This document shows, in pieces, positions 33,921 to 45,885 of a stretch of 64,000 nt of DNA. The translations under genes were made by a program, and so were the position numbers. Position 1 is the first letter of the stretch, and each line of letters opens with the position of its first letter. The stretch is from assembly GCF_008831285.2 (NCBI RefSeq), contig NC_045151.1, forward strand, positions 8,782,571 through 8,846,570, given 5' to 3'. Origin of the DNA: Nymphaea colorata. Its lineage: Eukaryota > Streptophyta > Magnoliopsida > Nymphaeales > Nymphaeaceae. A model generated the notes under the pieces. It searched no databases, was not told where the DNA came from, and worked only from the letters and a program-made list of their open reading frames with translations.

Positions 33921-36900
33921 TCACCAAGGAATTTCCTGACCATCCCAAGCAAAAAACTTGCCATTGTCGCTTAATTTTGCATTACTGATTATACTTAGAA
34001 GCTTCTCCACTGAAAATTCCTTGGTGAAAAGCTTCCCTGGAGGTACATTTCTTTGAAAAGGTTTCGAGAGGTCGGTATCGACAGTTCCAGGGTGTAACAG
34101 AACACAGATGATTGGATCCTTCCTCCGTCTGAACTCCACTGATATTGTCTTTGTTACTGCAACGTTAGCAACGCTATTATTGCCATACTATTCATCTTTT
34201 TACAACTCAAGAAAGATAAAGATCCAGATCTATGTGCAGATGGAGCATTTGGTTGCAAGGAACTAAATGACACCTTTCAGAAAACTATACATTATGCAAA
34301 TCGTTGTTAACACTTCTTTGATGCGTGAAACTATCATCAAATTTGCAGTGCATGAGTACCACTGTCGGAGTTCACGATAATACTGATGCAACATAAGAAC
34401 AAAGTGCTCATTTTGACTAATAACAAAAATGCACATCCATGCTTGCACATATATTTACATCTAGAGATTCTAGACATATTAATGCATATGGACCAACTGC
34501 ATTTTGTCAATAACTTGAACTGGATCTTGCATGTTCACGTTATCTGCATGTCGACTAAGTATGATTCAGTTTCGTGATAATCTCATATACAGAAACTACA
34601 TTACTAAATCAACATTTTATGTCTAAATCTCAGCCATCTAGAGTGAGTCAGAAGCCCAACAACCTGGGTTAAAATCCAAATGGTATGTAAGTCAACTTAT
34701 GTGTCATACTGGAATGATGACAAACCATATGATTTGGTGGCAAGTGACTATGTTAGCCAATTCATGTTCTTTAATGTAAATCATACAAGGCTTGGTGCGC
34801 AAAATTTTGCAGTTGATTGTTTTTTGTCTGTATCTTTTGCCCTTCATGATGCAAACAGCAGATAATATGCAAGCATTTTAGCACTATCCACTGCAAATTT
34901 GACAGATATATAGGAGTCAGACTAGAACAAATTTGACAGATATATAGGAGTCAGACTAGAATATCGAATTAAAGAATGCATAGAATCACAGAAGTCGCTG
35001 TTTACATTGATTAAGAGCAGTCTTTGAAGATCTGTATGAGTGCCATCCACCAAGGACATTATCTCCAATAGAGCCCACCCTCGCACTCAAGTTTGCCACA
35101 ACAGCAACTTCTCTTTCACTTCCATTACCTCCTCCCAACTTCAAAAGTGGCCACATATGCTAATCCAGTAAATAACAAATTAGTTAGTGCCCTGTTGGTG
35201 TTGATATGATTTACATAATTATTTACCGATACAGAAGATGGGTGGTCAGTGAAATAGATCAAAACATAACAAGAAGAGACAACATTGATATGAAAATGCA
35301 ATCTACGACTTTTAACTTGTTAGCAGATACTAAACCAGAAACCACATTCACAACCAAGAGAAACCCAAATGCTGATTGATGTATGTGAGGAACACAGAGA
35401 AATCCAATCCAGGTAATGCAGCAAAAAGATACACTTTTGCCATCTATGGTGAAACAGACAAAGACAAGGGCCCAAAAATTTGAAAGAATTTAGTTCTTCC
35501 TCCTCTATTGAGAATGGAGTCAGACAAATCTGGTAGTGATATCAAAACCAGCAATTGTTTCATGGAAAATGAACAGTGAAAAATGTTATATATATAAAGA
35601 GAGTAAGCATACAAGCTTATGCTCAATTTACCTTGACCACAAGAATAGGACCAACTGCATTAACTTCATATGTCAGCAAAAGGGAAGATTTCTGGACTTT
35701 GCTCAATGAGGTCTCTGCATTTAAAGTTTAAGAGGAAAATCAGATAAGAAATGTAAAACTCATCATGCAATAGGAAATTTTCATCAGTAACAACAGAGAA
35801 CCTAGATTGCATAGTCTGGATTTTACTCAATTAGAAATATGATTGTAAATTTTTAAGCAGGAAAAGTAACAAAAAATTATTTTATGAATCACAAACTCAT
35901 AAACAAAGTAATGAACGTATGAAAATTAATGCAAACTAATTCAATTACAACCTAAACCAAGATGGAAATGGACTCGAGCATTTTTGAGCAAATAAAGAAA
36001 TGGTTGTGTGGATCACACCAAACACAGCATTGACTGTGTCCATGGCAAATCCAGATCCACACCATGTCGCACCTTCCTAGCTAAGTACATGTAGATAGGT
36101 TGCATATTGATAAATAAAAACCATAAAACCATTCCATACTGTACGATCCATCATCAACTAATGTTTTTGCTGGAAAAAAGAAAGAAACACATAAAATTTT
36201 GTACCAACAGATTATTGTGGTTTCCAAACAACTTACTGCAGTAACTTCAAGAAAAACTGAGGCACTAAAACATTCAAAGGTTTGATTCATTAAAATGACA
36301 AAAAAATATTGACAGAATAGTTCAGACCTGGAGTTAAAACATCTGGGACAGAAAGAATTCCAGAGGTATTGATCAGAAGATTTAAATATCCATATTTCTC
36401 TGATACAGATTTTGCTGCATTCTGCCATAAGATAATGCATCTTGCATATGTTACTAGAAGGTGGATACAAAAGCAAAAAGCAACACACACATGTATGTGA
36501 ATATTCAGAAAGTTTAACAAACACAATGCATCAACTTGGTATCTAGATCCTTTAACATTATGCTTTAAGAGAATAGAAAACAAATGCAGTATATTGATAT
36601 CATACAGAAACTTTTTCCTGAATAGCATTAGATGTTACAGAAAATATCAGTCAGAGTACCAATAAAATACCAAAAAAATGGACTACTCAGCAGAGTGCAG
36701 GTATATTATTCTAGAATTTCTGTTGGTTGGTAAACAAAGATAGAAAACCTTTCACAAGAAGTAGCAAAAGAAAAAATAGAGTACCTCTATGGTGTTCTCA
36801 ATAGTAGTATCCAACTGAAGTATGTCAAGGCGTTCTCCAAACTTTCTCCTCAATTCTCTGAGGCCAACAGCTTGATCAGGATTGCGACAGGTAGCAACAA

Positions 36901-39900
36901 CATGGCCGTTGTCATGCTTCAGTAACAGTTGGCGAACCTGTCAAATGTCAAAGCATTAAGGGGGCATTTGAATTACCTGTGGCCTGACTTGATCTTAGAT
37001 AAATAGATTTTTAAAATAGATTTAAAATCAGATCCTCATCCCTCAGATCTTAGATCAGACCTTTTGACATTGTAAAGAGCAAAATAGAGTTTTGGAGTGT
37101 GGATCTTCGTCTAACTAGATCCTTAGTATGATAAATAATTGATTGGTGTGAATCTCTTGCAAATCAGCAAAATCATACCACATCAGATCCATAGATCTAA
37201 ATCATTGGTTGTCAAAGACACCCTAAGGATCTTTATCTTATAAAAAAAGTCATTCAGAGACCATAGTTCTTTAGCTCCTTGATGGAAGCACCCCTACTTT
37301 ACTGCATTATTCTTCACAAAGACATATGCCAAAGCCTCAGCTGTAATTCATTCAGCATACAAAATAAAGGACGCCATGGATCTAAATCATTGGTTGTCAA
37401 AGACACCCTAAGGATATTTCTCTTACAAAAACAAGTCATTCAGAGACCATAGTTCTTTAGCTCCTTGATGGGGGCACCCCTACTTTACTGCATTATTCTT
37501 CACAAAGAAAAGATGCCATAGCCTCAGCTGTAATACATTGAGCATATAAAGTAAAAGTCATCGTCAATTGAAACTTGATTGTTCTTTCTTCCTCATAAAA
37601 AAAAACAAGGGAAACCCCCCACGCTAGCACTAGCTGAAAATTAGCTGATCTCATGAAAGTAAAACCTTAGAAGTGTGTTCACAAAAAGAGTATAATAAAC
37701 TTAAATGTTGTACCAAGTCATGGGACTAACAAGATCTTAAGCTGTGACATCTTTCCATCTTGGTCACATTTTCAAGTTACTCCTACCAAATGAGCAACAC
37801 CATTATCACTGATTGCATAATTGCTGGGCACAAGTAGGGAAGATACACAAAACCTTAAGCAATGCACACACAAGTCCATACACAAAAGGGAATATATGGA
37901 ACTTTGGAGCAACAAGAGAAGGTTTAAACTTGACATGGCTGACATACAGGAAAAGTTTGCAGGTTGCATTTTGACAGCAATTTATTCAAATTGGGAATGA
38001 AGAGTGTCCTGATATGCACCCATTTTTTGATTAAAAATTGAAACCCCAAACCATACACACTTTATCTCAACTTTCTACACAAGGAACCAGGATCCTTAAC
38101 TTTTTTTTTTTCCTATTCTCGAAATAAGTTGGAAGCAGCAGTGTTGTATGTATCGTACGATACGGGGCCGTATCGTAAGATACGTATCGTATCGTTTAGA
38201 AAATACGATACGATACACCCCCTGTATCGTAAATAGGGGTGTATCGTGTCTATATCATACAATACGTATGATAAAGGCCCTCGTATAGTACAATATGGTG
38301 CGATGCGCCCCGTATCGTACAATACGGGCTGATTTAAAAAAAGGGAGGCTTGAATCCCCCTTTTTCGAGTTTTCTTTATAAAAATCCGCCCCTCCTTCAT
38401 TTCTAACCTAGAGATTGTGTCGCCGTGGAGGGAAATCATCGATTTCCATCGCTAAATCATCGATTTTCAAAGTAAAATCATCGATTAAACCATGGATTTG
38501 TGCATGGTGGCTGATTCCCGTTGGGAGGAAAGGGGTTTTTTTAAATCGTGAAGATGAAGATGGAGATGAGGATGAAAATGAATATGATGAGGATTATGAA
38601 GAACATATTATTCTTGACTTTTACTGATTTTTTTGAATTTTTTTCTAATTTTTTCTGATTTATTAAGAAAAAACGATACAGTTACGATACGTTACGATAT
38701 TTTACGATATGACGTATCTTAAAGCCAGACCGATACAGCTTACGATACACTTTTTACAACATTGGGAAGCAGAACCTAGGCCAGAAACCTCATAAGCAGT
38801 GCTGAAAATGAAAATACTGGTTTCGGCTCCTTGGTAATTTTTTCAACGATATAGTATCCAATACAGGCAGATGACACTCAACCCATGTCAATGCCTTTAG
38901 CTAACTTTCTATATTGAAAAACTAAAATTACTATAATATTATTTTCTTTATATATCAACCAACACAAGCCAGATCAGCCAATATCCAGAAATTCGTGTCA
39001 ATGATAAGATGTGACATATTGATACTAACAACACTGCTCAAAGGAATAGAGGAAAAAGTCCTTGGACCTACTTCTGCAACAAGTTGGTTTCAAGTTGTAA
39101 CCCCAAAAGTATAGTTTGGACTTTGTGCAAAGGAGCAACTTATGGGATTGAACGAAGGTCCACATGACAAACAATGTCCACCTGGCCACCTCAATCTACC
39201 GGTTGCCTTCATAATTTCATTAAAGTTAAAGCAGGAGGACAGTAGGTACACCCCGTTTTGAAATTGCTGTCTTGATCTTGGTAAAGATATAAAATGGTTT
39301 TTGCCATCAAAAGTACAATATATATGTACTTCTATAATTTTAATTAGTTCAGTTTAGTGACTCTAGGGAAAAGAAAAAGTTTTACCCTTTCCTACTTTGG
39401 CTATACAAGCGATTCTTAAAAAGCATAAGCTAAGTAAATAAAAAATTATGTGAATTGATTTATGAGTTAATAGAACAACTTTACATGTGACACCTTATTA
39501 ACCATCAATCGAGTTGAGATGGTTCGTAATTGATCTACATAATCTTCATATTTGTTCAACTTCTCAACAATAGTTAAAATAAATAAATAAACAAAGGTCA
39601 TTTTTCAAACCTTCGTTGTTATAGAAAGAACTGATGAAAATGTATCGCAATACATTCTTGATCATCTCCAAGGAAGCACGATGAAGATACTCATAGATTT
39701 CAAAATTCGAAAGATATAAGAATAGACTAGGATAATACAAATAGAAAATAGTAAAACTATAATTCCAAAGACTACATTGGAACCTAAAAATGTCAGTCTG
39801 GACCATGATATTTTTCAAAATATTGTTGAAGCAGGTCCTTGCTCGTTCACTATACAAAGAAGCCTAATTTAGAGCAGTATCAGTTTACTTGGGACAACGT

Positions 39901-40212
39901 ATAAGCCATAAAAGCAACAAGGCAAGCACTGGAAAGCAAATATGAAATTAGAATTTTGACAGACTAGCAAGGAAAAAATCCTGCTGGAACCGGAAGAGCC
40001 CGCTGCTAGAAAAGAAGAAAGGCCCTTACGAATTCGAGGCCAATGCCTCGAGACGCGCCCTGTACCATGGAGACCGCACCATCTCCCCACTTCACCAAAG
40101 AAGAAGAATAGTTGGACGAGCAGTTTTTCTGGAACGTTCTGGAACCTCCGCAGAGCAATGGGGCGCTAGGGTTGAACAGCAGAGCCATGAGAGCACTTGG
40201 GGTGCGCCTCAT
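33921..40212 (-). CDS. Short-chain dehydrogenase/reductase, C-factor-like, six exons
   Basis: Minus-strand exons: 40212-40030, 36937-36785, 36421-36328, 35714-35632, 35159-35006 and 34156-33921, all with GT-AG junctions and matching phases, giving 300 residues. From 40188 the protein would be 292. Rossmann fold with GASRGIG (52-58) for NAD(P) binding, NTSG (130-133) in place of the usual NNAG, a Ser region ANLSARVGS (194-201), and the catalytic YRSSK (Tyr213, Lys217). HPGTVDTDLSKPF follows the active site, and the C-terminus GKFFAWDGQEIPW is typical of C-factor-like SDRs. The N-terminal 45 residues are rich in Ser, Arg and Leu and may be an organelle transit peptide. The substrate cannot be read from sequence. 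Intron 1 (3.1 kb) carries two transposons. The gene appears intact. Confidence 0.92.
34894..34961. repeat. 34-bp tandem duplication in SDR intron 5
   Basis: Two identical units starting CAAATTTGACAGATATATAG (34894 and 34928), each ending AGACTAGAA. Confidence 0.9.
36960..37223. mobile_element. PIF/Harbinger-like MITE in SDR intron 1
   Basis: 264 bp flanked by TAA on both sides (36957-36959 and 37224-37226). Ends GGGGGCATTTGAATTACC and, inverted, GGGTGTCTTTGACAACC are similar but not identical. The interior is rich in GATC/AGATC words. The TAA duplication and GGG-TTTGA termini fit the Tourist type. No coding capacity. Confidence 0.6.
37194..37560. repeat. 185-bp tandem duplication in SDR intron 1
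   Basis: Units at 37194-37378 and 37379-37560 start GATCTAAATCATTGGTTGTC and share TTTAGCTCCTTGATGG and CCCCTACTTTACTGCATTAT. They have a handful of substitutions and small indels. The first 30 bp of each unit is the right end of the MITE at 36960-37223, so the duplication happened after that insertion. Confidence 0.88.
38139..38764. mobile_element. Nonautonomous hAT-type element in SDR intron 1
   Basis: 626 bp with an exact 8-bp target duplication GGAAGCAG (38131-38138 and 38765-38772). Inverted ends are CAGTGTTGTA and CAATGTTGTA. The subterminal zones are packed with GTATCG or its complement: about ten copies in the left 200 bp and four in the right 90 bp. The centre has three or four near-palindromic words AATCATCGATT (38430-38490) and a short acidic frame (38415-38627) rich in Asp and Glu. 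An 8-bp duplication with CA(G/A)TG termini is the hAT signature, and clustered subterminal motifs are where hAT transposases bind. No transposase is encoded. Confidence 0.82.
38773..40029. other. Remainder of SDR intron 1
   Basis: AT-rich intron sequence between the hAT element and the exon 1 donor. It holds no recognisable gene; short minus frames near 39564-39857 have no family signal. Confidence 0.5.
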
Positions 40213-40535
40213 CCCCCTTCCTTTTTCGTTTTTTTCCTTATTGTTGTCCTTTGTCCTCCTTTTCTCTTTATCTGTTTCAACGGAGGGAAACAGAAGAGAA
40301 AAACGAAACGACAGACATTCACAAAACCGGAAGCGAAGGAAAAGGAAGAAAGAGAAGAAAAAAGTTGCAAATGGGCACTCATGTATTGCACCCAACAAAT
40401 CAATCGTCGAGTTTCAAAGGCTTGCAGTAAGAAGGCGCTCTATCTTTTAGCCTATTAGCCAATGCTCATAAATGACCACCCACTCAAGGTGGAGGGTGTC
40501 CTTTTTATTTTAATGACGAGAAATGCACTGCCAGA
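40213..40535 (-). promoter_or_regulatory. SDR 5' UTR and upstream region
   Basis: The sequence upstream of the SDR start is pyrimidine-rich on the minus strand. The reading frame continues upstream to 40398 without a stop, giving a Phe-rich stretch unlike the family; I treat this as untranslated. The gypsy LTR begins 324 bp upstream of the start codon, so the promoter is compact or overlaps the repeat. Confidence 0.4.
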
Positions 40536-40867
40536 TGTCACGACCTTAACCGAAGGGGTCTGTCGTGGCTTCATGGCCATAGTTAGTAGCAGTTAAAGAT
40601 CCTTTATGATCATAGTTAGTGACAGTTAGGGCTCAGTTAAGGTTGAATTGCAGTTGTTCCAAGAAGTGGGTTGTCCCACAATTTTAGTGAGAAGTTATCC
40701 TAGTTAGTGGGTTTGCCACGAACCCATGTTTTAGGCCTCCACTTCAGCTAGAGGAGTATAAGGCCCGTAATTGTGAAGGAACGGATGTTATTTACCTCAA
40801 TTCATCCTCCCTCCTACTCTCCTCTCTTCCTCAAGATATTTCCTCTCCCACGACCAAGACTCCTACA
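40536..40867 (+). repeat. Gypsy 5' LTR
   Basis: Begins TG and ends CA, with a PBS-like sequence two bases inside. It includes an internal near-repeat of CATAGTTAGT at about 40579 and 40610. The downstream half matches 54038-54205 on the opposite strand. Confidence 0.7.
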
Positions 40868-40886
40868 AGTGGCATCAGAGACAACG

Positions 40887-41948
40887 ATGACTACACGCTT
40901 CAAAGCCACAGATAGCAAATCACCCGATGAGCACGTCCAAAGGCTGGAGTCATCCATGGCCGACTTTCACCAAGAATTCAGCCATCACCTTCAGGAATCC
41001 TGGCATCGAATGGTACAATATGCCGACCAGAGGTTCAACGAATTACAAGAAGCGATTGCTTCACGTCCTACTGTTGGGAAAGATTCTGATGACAAAGGGC
41101 TATTAGGTACATCGCCTCCCCACCACAACAGCGGCAACAACTTCTATTACAGCGGCATCCTCAGCTTCAACCACTCTGGCACCAACCGCAGTCACACCAA
41201 TGGTTCGACGTTCCGCTGACATTCTGTTGTGTCTTAATTTCCCAAAATTCACTCCTACTAATCCCAGATATTGGATTCGGAAATGTGAGCAGTACTTTGA
41301 TGTTAATGACATTGAAGAACCTCGCAAGGTGAAGTTAGCCCGATTCCATCTCAATGAAGAAGGAGACACCTGGCTATACAACAAATTACTCCAAAACCAT
41401 GACCTCACCTGGGCTCAATTCGTGGATTGGTTGCACAAACGATTTGAAGATCAAGATTCTGATAGTGTGATTGCAGAATTCAACCACCTCAAATAGACAG
41501 GAACTGTTGTTGATTATATCAAGCGATTCGAGGACCTAAAAGGCCATGCGTTATGTGAGAACGTCACCCTCTCAGATAAGTATTTCATTTCTTGTTTTAT
41601 GGGCGGACTATCTAACTCACTTTAGTCCCTCATCCGAGCTCACACACCCCTAACGATTAGGGAGGCCATGGCAAAGGCCAAGTTTCAATAAGCCGCCTTG
41701 AAGTCCATTGCCAAGCACCTGAATTTCCACAGCTGGCCGCAGGCCCATTTGAATTTCAGAGGAGCCAAACCGCCATGGGAAACCCCTCCAGTCAAGAAGG
41801 ACCCCACTTTCTACTGCTGCAGCGCCCTGTGGTTTCGAGGACACTCTTACAAACCCTGTCTGACCAGCGAAGCTCATGTCTTGGATGAGGCCAGTTCCGA
41901 CGATGGCGAAGTCGTGGACGTCAACCCAGCCCCAAACCATGATGAGTA
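40887..41948 (+). pseudogene. Gypsy Gag (broken)
   Basis: Starts MTTRFKATDSKSPDEH at 40887. After a frameshift near 41200 it continues FPKFTPTNPRYWIRKCEQYF, WLHKRFEDQD and VVDYIKRFEDLKGHAL, the pattern of plant Ty3/gypsy Retrotrans_gag proteins. At least three in-frame stops (near 41494, 41622 and 41688) stand where Gln is expected, consistent with CAG/CAA changed to TAG/TAA. The C-terminal part has a degenerate zinc-knuckle-like zone and an acidic tail before the breakpoint. Confidence 0.82.
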
Positions 41949-41965
41949 GATTGTGGATAAGTCCA

Positions 41966-42893
41966 AGCCCTCGCCATTGGTCTCACCTATTCAGTGCGCA
42001 AGCGATGCAAGACCCCAAGATATTGTTGTGTGATGTGTTTGGAGTATTGGATTCCTACCTTCTCAACCTAGGTGTCCTAGGAAAGGCTGAGAAACTCTCC
42101 TTCGAATTTACACATCCATGGTTGATTGCTCTACTTTTACAACATGAACAGTTCCGTATTGTTTCAAGCCACTACGAAAGTTGTTTAATGACTGCAGGTC
42201 ACCTATGGTGTGCACGCACTTGTGTTTTGCACTCATAGGAGTTGTCAATTCAGCTGAATCAAATGTAAATGAATTGAATGTAAATAGAACGAATGTGGAT
42301 GAAGTGAATGTACATGAATTGAATATGACTAATAAGTATGTTGATTGTGGCTATTGAGCGGTCCCTACATATTGTGTAATATGTGAAGGATTGCCATGAC
42401 AAGTTATATGACTACATGTGTGTATCTTGATATCATAGTGATTATGTTTCTTTATATGTCAGCTTCCATATTTGAGCCATTACCTTAGAGGGTTAGGGAT
42501 TTGTTTGGTTTGTCATCATACTACGAAGGTTCTGCCTTCTATTGTTTATCTTTTTCAAGCTTTGGTGGTCCTAGAGCAACAAGTTGATCAGACTGCTTCG
42601 GTCACATCCTACTGAAGAGATTTTGGATCTATAGTCATGCCGATGCATCACGTTTTATTTCATTGATGTCTTGTTTTTTTTAGATATTGATGTTTTGGTT
42701 TTGAAGGAATTTTTATCATGTGTGTCATTGAAGTGCAGTCATTTTGCATGAACTGATTTTGGTACATAAAAGAATATTTTCCCCACTGTCATTTGATTTG
42801 CATAGCTCTATTTTAATTTTTGTGTTGTCACACATCGATGTGTTATATCGAACAAAAAAAAATTGGGGGTTAAAAAATTCAAGGTGTGATAGA
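41966..42893 (+). repeat. Dispersed repeat R1, copy 1 (3' part)
   Basis: About 930 bp matching 61708-62639 in the same orientation. Shared words include AACCTAGGTGTC, GGTCCCTACAT, TGCCATGACAAGTTAT, ACCTTAGAG followed by GTTAGGGAT, and a final AAGGTGTGATA (GGGGTGTGACA in copy 3). The join to Gag at 41966 is abrupt. Weak frames here are shared with copy 3 but look accidental. Confidence 0.85.
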
Positions 42894-43438
42894 AATATTT
42901 GAAATATGTTTTGCATTTAAATCATTCTATGTATGTTATTTGATAGAATGGAACTCCTTGTTCTTGTTACAAGTATCTCATCCTACAATCAAACATTAAA
43001 TGAAGAGTGTATTTATTTTTGTTATTGGATAGTATGTGCCACCTATGAAATTACACATTTTACTCTTCCTAAAGAGAAGGTGATAATGGGCATAATTTGG
43101 AAAAAACCTACAGTTAACCCATCAAAATGAATACACCTCTATATGTAGGCAAAAAAGGACATGATAAGTTTTCCAATTTCAGACTTGTCCAGATGGACTA
43201 AATGGGTCCTAAAAACTTCTACAGTACTTATCTACAAGCTCCTGTTGGGGAAGTTCCTACAGATACTTATATAACAATCGAAATTGTGATTCATTTTCTT
43301 GGGATTTGAGCTAATGTGTTTCTTAGTTGCCTTCACTTTGTGTCTTGACATATATGTGTGCGTGTGTGTGCTTATTTGACTACATCTTCCTGAACAACTT
43401 ATCAACAGCCCTAATTTGGACATTTGTTCACATTTTAG
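42894..43438. other. No gene seen
   Basis: AT-rich spacer between repeat R1 and the transposase relic; a short TG/AC run lies near 43352-43370. Confidence 0.5.
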
Positions 43439-45620
43439 ATTAAAGTAGATAAAGCAATAGAAATGCACAAAATAGATAATGAGTTTGAAGATGTACTTAA
43501 AATAAGTGAGCCATTATCATTTTCAAATGATGAGCAATACACAACCTGAAGATGCAGATGATGATTATGATCATGAAGGATGCAAGTTTGATGACACTCA
43601 TAATGTATCAACACTTTTGTATGAGGAATTTGAAATGAGGGAGCTTTTTGAATATAGAGAAGAACTTAGAAGTGTTTGTGCAAATATGCTCTTAACAGGG
43701 GACATGGTCTACAATATATACATAATAATCCAACACAAATTACTACAAAGTGTAAGCCTATTCCTAGAAGAAGTCATGTCTGCAAGTGGCAAATTCATAC
43801 TCATGTTTGTAAAGATGGATATCCATTTGAAGTAAAAAAGATAGGTATACCACACTTGTGTTACCTACATGTATGATGCAAGCACATGATTTCTGAAGAA
43901 TTTATTGCTGAACTTTTTTTAAATCAAGTGAGACAAGAGAATGAAGTGAAGATCAAACATATTAGCAATGAGTTTCAATCTAAACATGGTGTTGAAATGC
44001 AATATATGAAAACATGGAGAGCAAGATTTCGAGCATTGACTCAAGTTTTATGTGATTATGATGAATCTTTGAAGTGTGCCAAAATTTTGTAAAGCTTTAT
44101 ATGAAACCAATCCAAATAGTGTCATCATGTCGAGCAAACAACAACCGATTCAAGAATATGTTTTGTGTTATGGAGGATGCACTTAATGATACATAGATGC
44201 TTTATGGAAATTTATTTGTGTAGAGTGCTTCTTATATGAAAAATATAGGTGTCAACTACTAGTAGTATTGTTGAAGTTGGAAATGAAGGAAGTTTTCCAT
44301 TGGCATATGGTGTAGTGGGGGCCGAAAAATGTGAAAGTCGGATATGGTTTTATAGACTTTTAGACATAGCATGCCAAAAATGAAAACACTGTTATTATGA
44401 GTGATTGTCAAAAGAGTTTGTTGCATGCATTAGATGAAGTTTTTCCACTTGTATAACAAAGGCATTATTCTTTTAGTTTTTTAATTTTATAACAAATTAT
44501 TATAGTAGGTGTTGAGCATTTAATATTTGTTTGCATGGTATGTATGGCTTGTTTTGACAACTAACAATGTAACTCTATGTATAGGTTTTGTGTCCTCCAT
44601 TTGTTCAGAAATTTTAAAAGTGAATTCCCTAGTATTCAACTACAAAAACTTTCCAAATTTGTAGCAAATACATCAAAAAAGGTAGCACATGATCAAGCAA
44701 TGGATAATATTTAAAAAAAATTCAATATTTAAGCATGGATTTGGTTGGATGGTATAGAGAGATGTTTTTTGGGTGATGAGCCATTTTTGCAAAGGCGATT
44801 GCACTGACGTTGACACCAATGGCATTGGTCTTAGTGAATCTTTCAATTATGTGATGAGAAAAAATAGGTCACTTCTAAGTATTGACATTGTGAATCACAT
44901 TAAGATATACCACATAATGATGTTGGTGAGGAGGAGTTAAAAAGCAAATACTTGGGAAGGTAGAGCTGTGCCAAGAGGAAAAGCCAAATTAATTGAATGC
45001 CATGATCACTGGTGGAACTATGTAATGTTATATTGCTGGTCGGTAATTGTTAAATTTTATCATTTTTTATTAGTATTGACTTAAATAGCTCTTTTCCTTT
45101 GAATTAAACACGTATTATTATGTGTATATGTGCAGATGTTAATGAATATGAAGTAGAAAATGATTTCAGGAATACAATGCATTGGAGGGAGCATGAGTGT
45201 ATATGTTATACTAAGCAACTTAGTGGAATACCATGCAAGCATGCTCTACGTGTTATTGGAGATTTTGGTGGGGATCCTGAGGCATATGTAGACAAATGTG
45301 TTTTAATTGTAGCATACAACACAAGGCATATGCAGGAGTAATATATGTTCTACCTAATAGATAATTTTGGCCACACGAAAATCTCTTATTTTTACCTCCC
45401 GAAATGAGGGAGTGTTGAGTGACCCACAAAAAGAAGAACAAAATTAATGGGCAAAGACAACACAAAAAAGGATCATGTTCACTTACACAGGGCCAGGTGT
45501 AAGAGATGTAGTAATCTTAAACATAGCTCAAGAACAATCAAAGAGCCTATAAATGGTACTCTTCAATATGCACAAGACGACCCATCAAGAGCATATCGTC
45601 CAGAACAAAATATGCTGTCT
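43439..45620 (+). pseudogene. Mutator-like (MULE) transposase relic
   Basis: Fragments of a MuDR-type transposase occur in order across three frames. These are an N-terminal zone (CKWQIHTHVCKDGYPF, then MISEEFIAELFLNQV), a KTWRARFRALTQ helix near 44015, and a catalytic-core remnant SFPLAYGVVGAEKCESRIWF near 44295. A block FCVLHLFRNFKSEFP lies near 44590, and a SWIM zinc finger (HECICYTKQLSGIPCKH) at about 45190-45243. Basic residues follow where a zinc knuckle is expected. Many stops and frameshifts break it. No terminal inverted repeats were found, so the element borders are unknown. Confidence 0.82.
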
Positions 45621-45664
45621 AGTGGTCTTACAAGTGCTGCATCTTGTTCAAATTTACAAGAATC

Positions 45665-45885
45665 ATGCAAGCATTTGTCGCTGCTAGGTTATGGTTGTGA
45701 TAAGGATGTACACATATTCTAATTTATGACTATTCTAATTTATGACTATTCGATAGATAATTGTTTTTCAATATGCAACTATCATTCATTGCTGTTAGGT
45801 AGTGGTTATGGTAAGGATATACACATGTTCTAATTTATGACTATTCAATATATATTATTCTTCAATATGCAATTAATATATACAT
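45665..45885. repeat. Diverged tandem duplication of about 120 bp
   Basis: The block with GCTGTTAGG/GCTGCTAGG, GTTATGGT, AAGGAT, TACACAT and TTCTAATTTATGACTATTC occurs at about 45680-45765 and again at 45790-45870. The 20-bp CTATTCTAATTTATGA word is also locally doubled in the first copy. Confidence 0.7.

Larger units (their letters stand above)
40536..41965 (+). mobile_element. Ty3/gypsy fragment: 5' LTR and Gag
   Basis: A putative 332-bp LTR (40536-40867, TGTCACGACC to CTCCTACA) is followed by a PBS-like TGGCATCAGAG (40870) and a gypsy Gag. The sequence breaks off at about 41966 into an unrelated repeat (R1). The last 170 bp of the same LTR family recur inverted at 54038-54205 next to a gypsy RT, so both fragments probably come from one family. 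Confidence 0.8.

Noticed and set aside
36081-36628. Longer minus frames of 112 and 147 residues overlapping SDR exon 3
   Set aside because: They read through introns; only 36421-36328 is coding by splice sites and homology.
40213-40398. N-terminal extension of the SDR to 40398
   Set aside because: It gives a Phe-rich stretch unlike C-factor-like SDRs; starts at 40212 or 40188 fit the family length better.
41876-42238. 120-residue frame shared in part with 61702-61908
   Set aside because: The similarity is at DNA level between repeat R1 copies; stops and indels differ, so it is not a conserved gene.
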